Shown here piece after piece: positions 17,209-25,666 of a stretch of DNA of 64,000 nt. Every line of letters begins with the position of its first letter. Positions within the stretch are counted from its first letter, which is position 1. Location of the stretch: positions 2,418,001 through 2,482,000 of the forward strand of contig OZ241353.1 in NCBI GenBank assembly GCA_965200375.1. Reading direction: 5' to 3'. Under the pieces are notes generated by a model that was given only the letters and a program-made list of their open reading frames with translations, was not told where the DNA came from and did not search any database. Source of the stretch: VXYL01 sp965200375. Lineage in GTDB: Bacteria > Pseudomonadota > Gammaproteobacteria > Pseudomonadales > Azotimanducaceae. A program made the translations under genes and the position numbers.

Positions 17209-17463
17209 GTGGCAGCAGAAGCCGTCTACCCAGCTCCCGGCGCAACCTTCGGCGTCGAGGACTTCCGCGAGCGACTGGCGCGCATCGAGGCGCAGCTGTC
17301 GAACTGCGCCACCCGCGAGGACATTGCGGACATCCGCACCCTGATCGAGCGCCGGCAGGCGGAGACGATGCGCTGGCTGGTCACCGTGCTCTCTGGGACC
17401 GTCGTGGCCATCGCCGGCACCTTGGTGGTTATCGCCGTCGCGCTGGTTCGCACGTTCCTGTAG
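17209..17463 (+). CDS. Small coiled-coil/membrane protein, copy 1
   Basis: 84 residues: a short variable start, a charged coiled coil (FRERLARIEAQL then REDIADIRTLIERRQAETM), and one C-terminal transmembrane helix (WLVTVLSGTVVAIAGTLVVI then AVALVRTFL). GTG 17209 was chosen by alignment with copy 2, with AGGG upstream. The two copies are tandem duplicates and their 5' flanks also match. The layout resembles DUF1640-like small proteins, but no function is known. It sits between larC and larB. Confidence 0.65.
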   Translation: MAAEAVYPAPGATFGVEDFRERLARIEAQLSNCATREDIADIRTLIERRQAETMRWLVTVLSGTVVAIAGTLVVIAVALVRTFL

Positions 17464-17556
17464 TCGATGCGCATGTTCCGGCGCGTACGCCTTGTCGGTT
17501 CCTTGGCCCCGTGCTAGGTTCCGACAACAACAACAACAGGCTTGGGAGTCGAACCA

Positions 17557-17802
17557 ATGACGGCAGAGGCCATCCACGCAGGGTCCGGTGCCACCTTCGG
17601 GGTAGACGACATTCGCGAGAGACTGGCTCGCATAGAAGCCCAGCTGGCGGCCCAGCTGGCACATGGCGCCACCCGCGAGGACATTGCGGACATCCGCACC
17701 CTGATCGAGCGCCGGCAGGCGGAGACGATGCGCTGGCTGGTCACCGTCCTCTCCGGCACCTTGGTGGCCATCGCCATCGCGTTGATTCGCACCTTTCTGT
17801 AG
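17557..17802 (+). CDS. Small coiled-coil/membrane protein, copy 2
   Basis: 81 residues, tandem paralogue of the preceding gene. The central 40 codons, including EDIADIRTLIERRQAETMRW, are identical to copy 1. The coiled coil has an extra AAQLAHG, and the membrane helix is a little shorter (WLVTVLSGTLVAIAIALIRT). The ATG lies after GGGAG. Both copies have an ACAACAACAAC tract about 30 bp upstream, showing that the duplication unit included the leader. It ends 21 bp before larB. Confidence 0.68.
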   Translation: MTAEAIHAGSGATFGVDDIRERLARIEAQLAAQLAHGATREDIADIRTLIERRQAETMRWLVTVLSGTLVAIAIALIRTFL

Positions 17803-17823
17803 CCGGCCCCACAGCGCCCATCC

Positions 17824-18564
17824 GTGCCGAAGCTGGAGACGATCCTCGACGACTTCGCGGCCGGCGCCTTGGACCACGCCGCCGCGGTGGCGGCCATCGA
17901 GGGCAGCTACTTCCAGAGCTTGGGCCACAGCACCATCGATCACGATCGGCTGCGGCGCACCGGCGCCGCCGAGGTGGTGTACGGCGAACACAAGACGCCG
18001 GCGCAGGTTGCCGCCACCTTCAAGGCCGTGGCGGACCGCGGCCACGACGCGCTGGCGACCCGGGTGAGCGCGGCGGCCGCCGAGGCGGCACGGAAAGCCG
18101 TGCCCGACGCCGTCTACCACGCCGAAGCCCGGCTGCTCGCCTGCAAACGGCGCACCGCCGCACTGGCCGCCACCAGCATCGCCGTGGTCACCGCCGGCAC
18201 CTCCGACCGCGCCGTCGCCGAGGAGGCGGCCCTCACCGCCGAGTTCTACGACAACCGGGTGCTGCGCGTAAGCGACGTCGGTGTTGCCGGCGTACACAGG
18301 CTGTTGGCGCGGGTGGAGGAGATCCGCGCCGCCCGGGTGGTCGTGGTGGTGGCCGGCATGGAAGGCGCGCTGCCGAGCGTGGTGGGCGGCCTGGTGGCGA
18401 AGCCGGTGATTGCGGTGCCCACCAGCGTAGGGTACGGTGCGTCCTTCGGCGGCATCGCCGCGCTGCTCGGCATGCTCAACAGCTGCGCCTCGGGGGTGGC
18501 CGTGGTGAACATAGACAACGGCTTCGGCGCCGGTTTCCTGGCGAACACGATCAATCGGCTGTGA
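17824..18564 (+). CDS. larB: LarB, nicotinate-nucleotide carboxylase/hydrolase of the Ni-pincer pathway
   Basis: Carboxylates and hydrolyses nicotinic acid adenine dinucleotide to pyridinium-3,5-biscarboxylate mononucleotide. 246 residues, typical. The C-terminal half has the PurE-like fold with VVTAGTSDRAVAEEAA, VVVVAGMEGALPSVVGGL and PVIAVPTSVGYGASFGG. The N-terminus EVVYGEHKTPAQ is also family-like. GTG start. The gene overlaps larE by GTGA, so LarB and LarE are coupled. Confidence 0.92.
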   Translation: MPKLETILDDFAAGALDHAAAVAAIEGSYFQSLGHSTIDHDRLRRTGAAEVVYGEHKTPAQVAATFKAVADRGHDALATRVSAAAAEAARKAVPDAVYHAEARLLACKRRTAALAATSIAVVTAGTSDRAVAEEAALTAEFYDNRVLRVSDVGVAGVHRLLARVEEIRAARVVVVVAGMEGALPSVVGGLVAKPVIAVPTSVGYGASFGGIAALLGMLNSCASGVAVVNIDNGFGAGFLANTINRL

Positions 18565-19604
18565 ACGACGCGCTTGCCGCCAAGTACGAGACTTTGAAGG
18601 CGCGCATCGGCGCCTGCGGCCGGGTCGTGGTGGCCTATTCCGGCGGCGTCGACAGTTCCCTCGTCGCCCGCGTGGCCGCGGAGGTGCTGGGCGACGCCGC
18701 GCTCGCAGTCACCTCCGGCTCCCAGAGCCTGAAGCGCAGCGATCTCGCGCTGGCTGGCGAACTCGCGGCCCGGTGGGGCATGCGCCATCGGGTGATCGTC
18801 ACGGACGAAGTAGCCAATCCGCGCTACCGCGCCAACCCCGCCAACCGCTGCTTCTACTGCAAGACCACCCTCTACGAAGCGCTGGCGCGCATCGCCGCCG
18901 CCGAGGATGCCGCTGCCAGCACAGAGGCCGAGCCTTCAGCGGGGGAGCGCGAGGGGCCTGCCCCTCGCAAGAAGGAGCCCTCAGCGGGGGAGCGCGAGGG
19001 GCCTGCCCCTCGCAAGAAGGAGCCCTCAGCGGGGGAGCGCGAGGGGCCTGCCCCTCGCAAGAAGAAAGAGCAGCGTTGCCACATTCTCAACGGCACCAAC
19101 CTGGACGACCTGGGCGATCACCGCCCCGGCCTCGTCGCCGCCGAGAACCACGATGTGGCGTCGCCGCTGGTGGACGCCGGCTTCCGCAAGGCGGACGTCC
19201 GCGCCCTCGCCGCCCACCTGGGCATGGAGAACGCCAGCAAGCCGCAGGCCGCCTGCCTGTCCAGCCGGTTCCCCTACGGCTCGCGCATCACCGAAGCCCG
19301 CCTGGCGCAGGTGGAGGCCGCGGAAGACGCCCTGGCCGAGCTCGGCTTCGGCCAGCTGCGCGTTCGCCACCATGAAGACGTGGCCCGCCTCGAGCTGCCC
19401 GCCGAGGAACTGCCCCGGGCGGTGGCGCAGCGCGAGGAGGTCGAACGCCGCATCAAGGCCGTCGGCTACCGCTACGTGGCGCTGGACCTGGGCGGCTTCC
19501 GCTCCGGGTCCCTGAACGACGCCCTGATCGACGTGGTGCAGGTGTGCGAGCCGCCGACCAGCGCGGCTTCGGCTGCCGGCCAAGCGGCAACGCGGGGGCC
19601 GTAG
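18561..19604 (+). CDS. larE: LarE, sacrificial sulfur transferase, with a repeat insertion
   Basis: Adenylates and thiolates the LarB product; in the Lactobacillus enzyme a cysteine gives up its own sulfur. 347 residues against about 275 usual. The PP-loop SGGVDSS is near residue 22, followed by NPANRCFYCKTTLYEAL, then an extra low-complexity segment (about 115-170) with three copies of PSAGEREGPAPRKKE, then HILNGTNLDDLGDHRPG. The expected sulfur-donor Cys is present in AACLSSRFPYG (Cys232). The insertion is in frame and sits after a CxxC motif, so the enzyme may still work. Confidence 0.88.
   Translation: MNDALAAKYETLKARIGACGRVVVAYSGGVDSSLVARVAAEVLGDAALAVTSGSQSLKRSDLALAGELAARWGMRHRVIVTDEVANPRYRANPANRCFYCKTTLYEALARIAAAEDAAASTEAEPSAGEREGPAPRKKEPSAGEREGPAPRKKEPSAGEREGPAPRKKKEQRCHILNGTNLDDLGDHRPGLVAAENHDVASPLVDAGFRKADVRALAAHLGMENASKPQAACLSSRFPYGSRITEARLAQVEAAEDALAELGFGQLRVRHHEDVARLELPAEELPRAVAQREEVERRIKAVGYRYVALDLGGFRSGSLNDALIDVVQVCEPPTSAASAAGQAATRGP
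18933..19070 (+). repeat. Three 45-bp tandem repeats with a palindromic core inside larE
   Basis: Units at 18933-18977, 18978-19022 and 19023-19070 (the last has three extra bases) are almost identical. Each holds a perfect palindrome, GCGAGGGGC-CT-GCCCCTCGC, able to form a nine-bp hairpin. They translate as three copies of P-S-A-G-E-R-E-G-P-A-P-R-K-K-E. This resembles palindromic elements that insert in frame into genes in other bacteria. No further copy was noticed elsewhere in the window. Confidence 0.85.
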
Positions 19605-19608
19605 GGGC

Positions 19609-20361
19609 ATGGCGGCAGGCTTGGCCCGCGGCCGGGCGTGGGCATGGCGGCGGCGCATCGGGCTGTTCGCGGTCGTCTGCTTCGCCCTCGGCGGGCGGGC
19701 GGCCAGCGCGGAAGCGGCCGCGCAGATGCCGGGCCCTGCGCCGGCGGCGGACGAAGCGCCGGCGGCGGATGAAGAGCTGACCGTAACCGCCGAGCGCCTG
19801 CCGGCGAGCGCCGAGGAGCGGGACCGCATCTACGCGGAACTCGCCAAGGCGCGGCGCCTGTACCGCCGCAACCGCATCAAGGAGGCGCTGCCCTACTTGG
19901 AGCGAACCGCCAAGAGCGGCTTCAAGGATTCCCAGGCCAAGATGGGCCACATCCTGCTGCAGGGCCTCGGCGAGGTGGAGCGGGACTCGCTGTCCGCGGT
20001 GGGCTGGCTGGGCGTCGCCTCCTCCGGGGAGACGTCGCCCACCATCCGCAACTACTTCAACGACATCTGGGAGCGCATCCCGGATCGCCATGTGCCGGTG
20101 TTCGAGGAAGCGGTGCAGGAGTACACCAGCCGCTACGGTGCCCACGTCACCGGCGTGGTGTGCGAGATGAAGCGCAGCGCCGGCTCCCACCTGAAGTCGC
20201 TGAGCTGCTACTTCGAGGCGGATCTGGACGACGAGACGCGCCGGGGCCTCGATGCGCGCCGCGTTCAGGACGGGAGGAGCGCCGTGGAGCGCGCCCGGGA
20301 GCGCTGGATGCTGGACTGCTACGCCCCCGGCGGCGCCGTCAACCCACAGTGCGTTCCGTAA
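19609..20361 (+). CDS. Secreted Sel1-like repeat protein, paralogue A
   Basis: 250 residues with a signal peptide (RIGLFAVVCFALGGRAASA). The mature part holds a Sel1/TPR-like unit, EALPYLERTAKSGFKDSQAK then MGHILLQGLG-VERD and AVGWLGVASSG. Conserved cysteines lie in VVCEMKRSAGS, LSCYFEADL, LDCYAPGG and NPQCVP. A paralogue with the same central unit is at 28714-29283 on the other strand. Likely periplasmic, perhaps for protein interaction. It starts five bases after larE. Confidence 0.65.
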   Translation: MAAGLARGRAWAWRRRIGLFAVVCFALGGRAASAEAAAQMPGPAPAADEAPAADEELTVTAERLPASAEERDRIYAELAKARRLYRRNRIKEALPYLERTAKSGFKDSQAKMGHILLQGLGEVERDSLSAVGWLGVASSGETSPTIRNYFNDIWERIPDRHVPVFEEAVQEYTSRYGAHVTGVVCEMKRSAGSHLKSLSCYFEADLDDETRRGLDARRVQDGRSAVERARERWMLDCYAPGGAVNPQCVP

Positions 20362-20390
20362 CCCGTTGATTGGCTTGTCTTTTCTCAGGC

Positions 20391-20418
20391 GTGTCCAGTG
20401 ACTGGGCAGTTGTGTCCA
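20391..20418 (+). promoter_or_regulatory. Direct repeat GTGTCCA, possible activator site
   Basis: GTGTCCA occurs at 20391-20397 and 20412-20418, 21 bp apart (two helical turns), just upstream of the -35 of the receptor promoter. A short palindrome CAGT-G-ACTG lies between them. The spacing is what is expected for a dimeric activator. Inference from position. Confidence 0.35.
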
Positions 20419-20437
20419 AATTGTTTCAGTTTGCCGC

Positions 20438-20466
20438 TTGACAACGCCGCCGGTAGGCGGGATAAA
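20438..20466 (+). promoter_or_regulatory. Sigma-70-type promoter for the TonB-dependent receptor
   Basis: A perfect -35 TTGACA (20438-20443), a 17-bp spacer and GATAAA (20461-20466) as -10. The spacer contains the inverted repeat CCGCC-GGTA-GGCGG, which could be an operator. This predicts a leader of about 150 nt before the receptor ATG. Confidence 0.6.
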
Positions 20467-20467
20467 G

Positions 20468-20570
20468 GGCGTGGATGGTCACGCCGTTCGGCGCGGCCCG
20501 TTGCCATGTGTGTGCGGCTGGCGCGTTAGCCACGCGGACGGCCCCGGCGACGGCCCGCAGGATGCCTGCC
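20468..20570 (+). promoter_or_regulatory. Structured leader of the receptor gene, possible B12-type element
   Basis: Three hairpins follow the promoter: GGCGTG-GATGGT-CACGCC (20468-20485), GGCT-N8-AGCC (20516-20531) and GCAGG-ATG-CCTGC (20557-20569). The last stands within CGCAGGATGCCTGCC, which resembles the B12 box of cobalamin riboswitches, and GCGCGGCCCG before it loosely recalls their core. The whole fold could not be matched, so a plain structured leader is equally likely. Confidence 0.25.
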
Positions 20571-20620
20571 GCGAGACACGGGATTTGGCCAAGTAAAGCT
20601 TGCAGTTAGGGGAGAGGAGA

Positions 20621-23600
20621 ATGGACCCAAGGCTAAAGCGAGCCACGCTATGGGCGTCGGCCTTTGCGCTGACGCTCGGCGCCCTGAACGTCCGGGGGCA
20701 AGAGCAGGACGAAGAGGACGAGGACGAAGAGGACGAAGAAGTCGAGGAGATGGTCGTCACCGGCTCCTACATTCGCCGTTCCAACTTCGACCTGCCGTCG
20801 CCGCGAGACGTCGTGGACGCGGTGGACCTGTCGCTGGCGGCGACATCGGACCTCGGCGAGGTGGTGTTCGACCAGACGTTCCAGATCGGCGTGAACGCCA
20901 ACTCCGCGCCCATCGAGTTCAACAGCGCCGACGATCAGGAGTTCCAGCAGGGGTCCGAAACCTGGGCCAACCTGCGTGGCCTCGGCACCCGGGCCACCAT
21001 GACCATGATGGACGGCCATCGAGTGCCGGCGAACGTCACCGGCTACGGTTCGAGAACGCGCCGCTCCGGCACGGACTTGAGCAATCTGTATCCCGGCATC
21101 GCCGTCGGCCGCATGGAGACCATTCTCGACGGCGCATCCGCCCTGTACGGGGCCTCCGCGGTGTCCGGCGTCATCAACGTGGTGCCGCGCAAGGACTTCG
21201 ACGGCTTGCAGGTGAACTACGAGTACCGCCAGCCGCTGGAGAACGGCGCCCCGGAGAAGACCCTCGGCCTGCTGGCAGGCGCCCAGGGCGAGCGCACGAA
21301 CGTCATCTTCGCCTTGGAGATACGCGACCAGGCGCGCATGAAAGGCACGGACCGGCCGGAGTACATCATCAGCTCCGCCAACTGGACGGGGCAGCTGGTC
21401 CATCCCTACCAGGAGCGGCCCTGGTCCCACCCCGGGGACTGGAACGTGCCGATCCGGGACGCCGAGGGCACGCTGTCGCCGATCCCCAGCGGCGGTCCGG
21501 GCTGGTACCAGGTGGGCACCGGCGACCGTGCAGGTTGGGGCCGCGTCGACGGCTGGTCGGCGAACCGTTACTCGCCCACCCGCGCCGGCGACTGGTCCCG
21601 GTTTCCGGCCGGCGACCCGGGCGGTGGCTGGTTCTCGCCGGTGCGCACCGGCCCTGGCGTCATCGAGACGCCCTTCCAGGCGGCGCACAGCGCCGGCGGC
21701 CAAGGCTCGAACTCGGACAACATCGGCACCATCTGGACGGCCCGGCGATCGGATCCCGGCTGCGGCTACCACTTCGGCGCCGGCCATGACTACACCCCGT
21801 TCCGGCCGCCCATCGGCCTCGACGACCCCAGGCGTCTCATTCCCCCGCCGGGGATGCCGCAGGCCATTTACGAGCGCGCCTACCGGGACAACCCGCTCCT
21901 GACGACGATCTGGGGCGACTCGGTCAACAACCTGGGCTACAGCTCCAACAACCAGCCGGGCAGCTATCTGAACGGATTCATGACCGGCGAGCTGAGCGGC
22001 CTGTCGGCTTGGAAGGGCGAGGAAGTGGACTACGCTGGCGAGTTCCAGGACTGCCGCCAGGCCATCGGCGACACCTTCGACATCCGCGAGCGGCGGGATC
22101 AAGAATCCGCCATGACCTACTTCGAGCACGAGTTCAACGACTACGTGAAGATCCGCGGCGAAGCCGTGGTCTCCCGGCTCGAGTACGACACGCGCCAGTA
22201 CGCGCCGCGCATGGACGACTTCACGGAGAACGTGAACACGATTGACGACCAGCACGGACCCACCGTCCTGATCGCCGTCGGCTCCAACCCCGGCAATCCG
22301 TTCCGCGCCTTCGCCGACGGTTCCAACGGCTTCTGCGGGCCGCGCAGCGGCGAGGGGCAGTGCCTGGGCGACTCCTACCTCAACTACGAGGACGCCAACG
22401 GCAACGGCCGCTACGACTACCTCCAGGAGCCTGGCGAGTGGCTGCTGTTCGCCCAGGATGCGGATGGCGACGGCATCCCCGATCGCGGCGGCGCCGATGG
22501 CGTACACGATCCGCTGCTGAACCGCAACCCGGCCTACCGCGTGCTGCTGCTCTCCGCCACCGAGGACAGCGACGGCGACGGCATCGTCGACCGCTACGAC
22601 CCGGACATGGTCGGCAACGGCGGCGTGCGGTTGTTCGAGGATGTGCGTCTGCGGGGCATGAACCTGTGGCCCAAGCAGCCCTACAACAACAACATCCCCT
22701 GGCTCAACGACGACATGACTTGGCGCGACCGGACCCAGGTGGAGAACTTCCGGCTGCGCCTCGGCAGCGAGATCGACATTCCGAACTCGGACTGGATCGT
22801 CGATCTGGACTGGGTGTGGTCCTTGAGCCGCCGCACCGACGATCGGCCCGAGGGTCTCTGGCCGCTCGCCTCCGCCGCGCTGCGGTGCCAGGCGGGGCCG
22901 TTCCAGAACAGCTGCTGGAACCCGTTCAGCACCCATTGGCTGGCCACCACGAACGAAGGCGAGATCCAGCCCGGCTGGCGGGACGCCGAGGACGACGCCC
23001 AGAGCCCCTGGGTGGCGGCGGACGGGAACTACGCTGGCGACGCGGTGAACACGGAGGAGGAGATCCGCCACGCTGGCATCGTGATGACCCAGGCCCGTCG
23101 GACGCTCGGCATGTACGTCATCGACGCGGTGGCGTCCAACGGCTCCGTGCTGGACCTCTGGTACAACGACTCGCCCATCGGTCTCGCCGCCGGCATCCAC
23201 TGGCGCTTGGAGACGGAGGAGTTCATCCCCGACGCGCTCGGCGCGGCCGGCATCGGCATCGGCGGCGACGAGGTGATCGCCTTGGATCGCTCCGAAACCG
23301 TGAACCTGCAGCGCACCGAGGAAGAGACGAGGGCGGTGTTCGCGGAGATCCGGGTGACGCCGTTGGCGGACAGCAAGCTGGGCGAGATGGAGATTCTTGC
23401 CGCAGTTCGCTACGCCGAGTTCGAGTCCCGCGGCTTTCTGAGCGCCCGTGGCGCGACCGCGGACTTCAGCACCACCATTCCCAAGCTGGCGGTCCGCTAC
23501 CAGCCGACGGACTGGCTGGCGCTGCGGGCCAGCTTGACGGAAGGCTTCGTGCTGCCGAGCACCTACGCGCTGTTCCAAGTGGGCGAGGCGCGGGTGCGCG

Positions 23601-24850
23601 GCACGCTGGGGGACTACATCTGCAACAACATGCCGGAACTCGAGGCCTGCGCCCGGGCCGCCGACGGAGGGGCCGTATCCGGCGTGCTGCTGGCCAACGC
23701 CGCCAATCCGATCCTGGGCCCGGAGACTTCGGACCTGTGGAACGCCGGGATGTCGTTGCAGTTTCTGGACGGCGACCTGACGTTCGACGTGGACTACACC
23801 AATGTCGAGTTCCAGGGCCGGCCGGAACGCATCGGCCACGGCACAAACCTGTCCTCGGCGGGTGGCGGCTTCGTGGAGTTCGCGCAGAGCCGTTGTCCGG
23901 GCACTTTGCTGGACTACGACAACCGGCAGAGCTTCGAAGCCACGAACGTCGGCGAGTTCGTCGCCAACACCTCGGCTGAGGAGCTCGAGTGCCGCCGGCA
24001 AGCGGCCATCGCCTGGGTAGCCAGGGAAACCGGGATCGCTGGCGCCTCTATCGTCCGCGGCGGCATCGACGGCCTGGAGCTGGAGGAAGTAGGCAGCCCT
24101 TGGCTTCGCCAAGGCTCGCAAGAGACCGAGACGCTGATCTACGCGGCCCGCTATCGTTTCGATGCGGCCGAGATTCCCTTCATCGGCGGCGACTACGGCA
24201 GCTTCGAGCTCGGCATGAGCGCTACGCAGATGCTCAAGCTGAGCCTGTGCCGCTACGCGGACTCGGACGGCGTTCCCGGCTGGAACGAAGACGGCTCGCG
24301 CAACCCGGACGACGGCGATCACCAGTACGCGGGCATCTGCGTCGACGGCGTGGGCAACCGCAACAACGGCATCCACTACATCGGCCAGATCAGCGACCTC
24401 GTGGAAGTGCTGCCGGCGACGCCGGAGTGGCGGGTCACCATGAACCTGCGCTGGTTCTACGGCAACCACGTCGCGCAGCTCAACGTGCGGTGGCACGACG
24501 AGGTGAACGACACGCTGGCATCCTGGGACCCGGTGGTTGATGCTGGCCGCAGCGTGTCCGGCATCTGGGTGAACGGACGCCAGGACCAGGGCGACCTGAC
24601 CGGCGACGACGTGTGCGCCGACCAGGACCGCAACCCGCACTGCCGGATCGACTCCCGCCACTACTGGGACGTGAGCTATACCTACCGTCGTCCGGACGTG
24701 TTGGGCTTCGGCTACGTCTCGGCCAACCTCGCCATGCGCAACATCTTCAATACCAAGCCCGACGCGATGCCGTCCGGCGTAGGCTACGACGCCTACCTGG
24801 ACAACATCATGGGCCGCATGGCGTACCTGCGCTTCACCTTCGCCTTCTAG
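20621..24850 (+). CDS. Very long TonB-dependent outer-membrane receptor
   Basis: 1409 residues, against 700-1000 for most receptors of this class. A signal peptide (LKRATLWASAFALTLGALNV) is followed by an acidic tract (QDEEDEDEEDEEVEE), then a TonB-box-like MVVTGSYIRR, a plug domain (RMETILDGASALYGASAVSG, VINVVPRK) and a beta barrel ending in the C-terminal aromatic strand AYLRFTFAF. Two aspartate-rich loops (DADGDGIPDRGG near 612, DSDGDGIVDRYD near 650) look like calcium-binding loops. Substrate unknown. ATG 20621 follows GGGGAGAGGAGA. Confidence 0.9.
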   Translation: MDPRLKRATLWASAFALTLGALNVRGQEQDEEDEDEEDEEVEEMVVTGSYIRRSNFDLPSPRDVVDAVDLSLAATSDLGEVVFDQTFQIGVNANSAPIEFNSADDQEFQQGSETWANLRGLGTRATMTMMDGHRVPANVTGYGSRTRRSGTDLSNLYPGIAVGRMETILDGASALYGASAVSGVINVVPRKDFDGLQVNYEYRQPLENGAPEKTLGLLAGAQGERTNVIFALEIRDQARMKGTDRPEYIISSANWTGQLVHPYQERPWSHPGDWNVPIRDAEGTLSPIPSGGPGWYQVGTGDRAGWGRVDGWSANRYSPTRAGDWSRFPAGDPGGGWFSPVRTGPGVIETPFQAAHSAGGQGSNSDNIGTIWTARRSDPGCGYHFGAGHDYTPFRPPIGLDDPRRLIPPPGMPQAIYERAYRDNPLLTTIWGDSVNNLGYSSNNQPGSYLNGFMTGELSGLSAWKGEEVDYAGEFQDCRQAIGDTFDIRERRDQESAMTYFEHEFNDYVKIRGEAVVSRLEYDTRQYAPRMDDFTENVNTIDDQHGPTVLIAVGSNPGNPFRAFADGSNGFCGPRSGEGQCLGDSYLNYEDANGNGRYDYLQEPGEWLLFAQDADGDGIPDRGGADGVHDPLLNRNPAYRVLLLSATEDSDGDGIVDRYDPDMVGNGGVRLFEDVRLRGMNLWPKQPYNNNIPWLNDDMTWRDRTQVENFRLRLGSEIDIPNSDWIVDLDWVWSLSRRTDDRPEGLWPLASAALRCQAGPFQNSCWNPFSTHWLATTNEGEIQPGWRDAEDDAQSPWVAADGNYAGDAVNTEEEIRHAGIVMTQARRTLGMYVIDAVASNGSVLDLWYNDSPIGLAAGIHWRLETEEFIPDALGAAGIGIGGDEVIALDRSETVNLQRTEEETRAVFAEIRVTPLADSKLGEMEILAAVRYAEFESRGFLSARGATADFSTTIPKLAVRYQPTDWLALRASLTEGFVLPSTYALFQVGEARVRGTLGDYICNNMPELEACARAADGGAVSGVLLANAANPILGPETSDLWNAGMSLQFLDGDLTFDVDYTNVEFQGRPERIGHGTNLSSAGGGFVEFAQSRCPGTLLDYDNRQSFEATNVGEFVANTSAEELECRRQAAIAWVARETGIAGASIVRGGIDGLELEEVGSPWLRQGSQETETLIYAARYRFDAAEIPFIGGDYGSFELGMSATQMLKLSLCRYADSDGVPGWNEDGSRNPDDGDHQYAGICVDGVGNRNNGIHYIGQISDLVEVLPATPEWRVTMNLRWFYGNHVAQLNVRWHDEVNDTLASWDPVVDAGRSVSGIWVNGRQDQGDLTGDDVCADQDRNPHCRIDSRHYWDVSYTYRRPDVLGFGYVSANLAMRNIFNTKPDAMPSGVGYDAYLDNIMGRMAYLRFTFAF

Positions 24851-24881
24851 CAGTTGCCGAAGGAGGCGGGAGTCCAAAGGA

Positions 24882-24919
24882 GTTCGCACCGACGGGGCCA
24901 CGAACCCGCCGGTGCGAAC
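24882..24919 (+). terminator. Ten-bp inverted repeat after the receptor gene
   Basis: GTTCGCACCG (24882-24891) and CGGTGCGAAC (24910-24919) are perfectly complementary across an 18-nt loop, 31 bp after the receptor stop. There is no T-run, so it is not a classical intrinsic terminator. It may end or stabilise the receptor mRNA. Confidence 0.45.
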
Positions 24920-24928
24920 GGACGCCGC

Positions 24929-25666
24929 TTGAACGCACCGGAGGCCGGGCCACGGCGTCGCCGTCGCCCGGCCTTGCTTTCTCTCGCTGCGTATTCACGC
25001 GGATTGCTGTTCGTCGGCCTAGGCCTGTCCGCGGCCGCATTCGCCCAGCCAGCCGATGTCGCCGGCGTCGCCAGCATGCGCTGCGACGACTTGCCGGAGA
25101 TGCGCCAGGCGCTGTGCTGGATGGTGGTGGCCTGCGGCGCCTTGGCGGACGAAGGCAGGCGGGAAGAGTGCTACCGGGTTGCGGTGGACAGCTTGCGGCA
25201 CGACAGTGCGCCGGCCAGCGAGCCATCCCCCGCCACCGTCGAAGTCGAGGAACGGCAACGCGAACCAGTCGCCCCAAGCGCTGGCGAGGCGCCTGCCGCT
25301 TCCTCCGCCGTGGCACGGCCTTCCCGGGTGACCGCCAAGACGGTGATGCAGGAAGTGCTGGACATCCCGCGACGGTTCTCGGCGCAGGTGACGGCGCAGC
25401 GCAAGCTGGTTCGCAATCGGCTGCTGCTGGTGCTCGACGGCAAGCTGCTGTTCGAAACCGACAACGCCGACACCGCCGGCATCGATGTCGGCGACGAAGT
25501 GGACGTGGTGAAGGCGTCGAGCTTGCGGGGCCGCAGCTACCAGATCACGGGTCCCTCGAAGCGCGCCGTCACTGGTCTGCGCATTCGCTGCGAGCGCTTG
25601 GACCTGAGCGCCAGCAACCGCCGCAAGTGCGCCATCCTGCCGGACGGCAGTGCGGTGGCGAACTAG
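24929..25666 (+). CDS. Secreted protein of unknown function
   Basis: About 245 residues. Arg-rich n-region, then the hydrophobic signal GLLFVGLGLSAAAFAQPA, then a small Cys-containing segment (MRCDDLPEMRQALCWMVVAC), a Pro/Ala linker and a C-terminal basic domain (VMQEVLDIPRRFSAQV, LLVLDGKLLFETDN). Four to six cysteines suggest a periplasmic fold. No family recognised. TTG 24929 was chosen because it lies after the hairpin; TTG 24854, in frame, would start inside that leader. The end overlaps the next gene by 17 bp. Confidence 0.55.
   Translation: MNAPEAGPRRRRRPALLSLAAYSRGLLFVGLGLSAAAFAQPADVAGVASMRCDDLPEMRQALCWMVVACGALADEGRREECYRVAVDSLRHDSAPASEPSPATVEVEERQREPVAPSAGEAPAASSAVARPSRVTAKTVMQEVLDIPRRFSAQVTAQRKLVRNRLLLVLDGKLLFETDNADTAGIDVGDEVDVVKASSLRGRSYQITGPSKRAVTGLRIRCERLDLSASNRRKCAILPDGSAVAN

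Noticed and set aside
18933..19070. Frameshift or pseudogene in larE
   Set aside because: The repeat keeps the frame and the essential motifs on both sides are intact.
20648..24901. Long minus-strand open frame of about 1417 codons opposite the receptor gene
   Set aside because: It has no recognisable domain and composition typical of the reverse of a GC-rich gene; the plus-strand receptor is clearly real.
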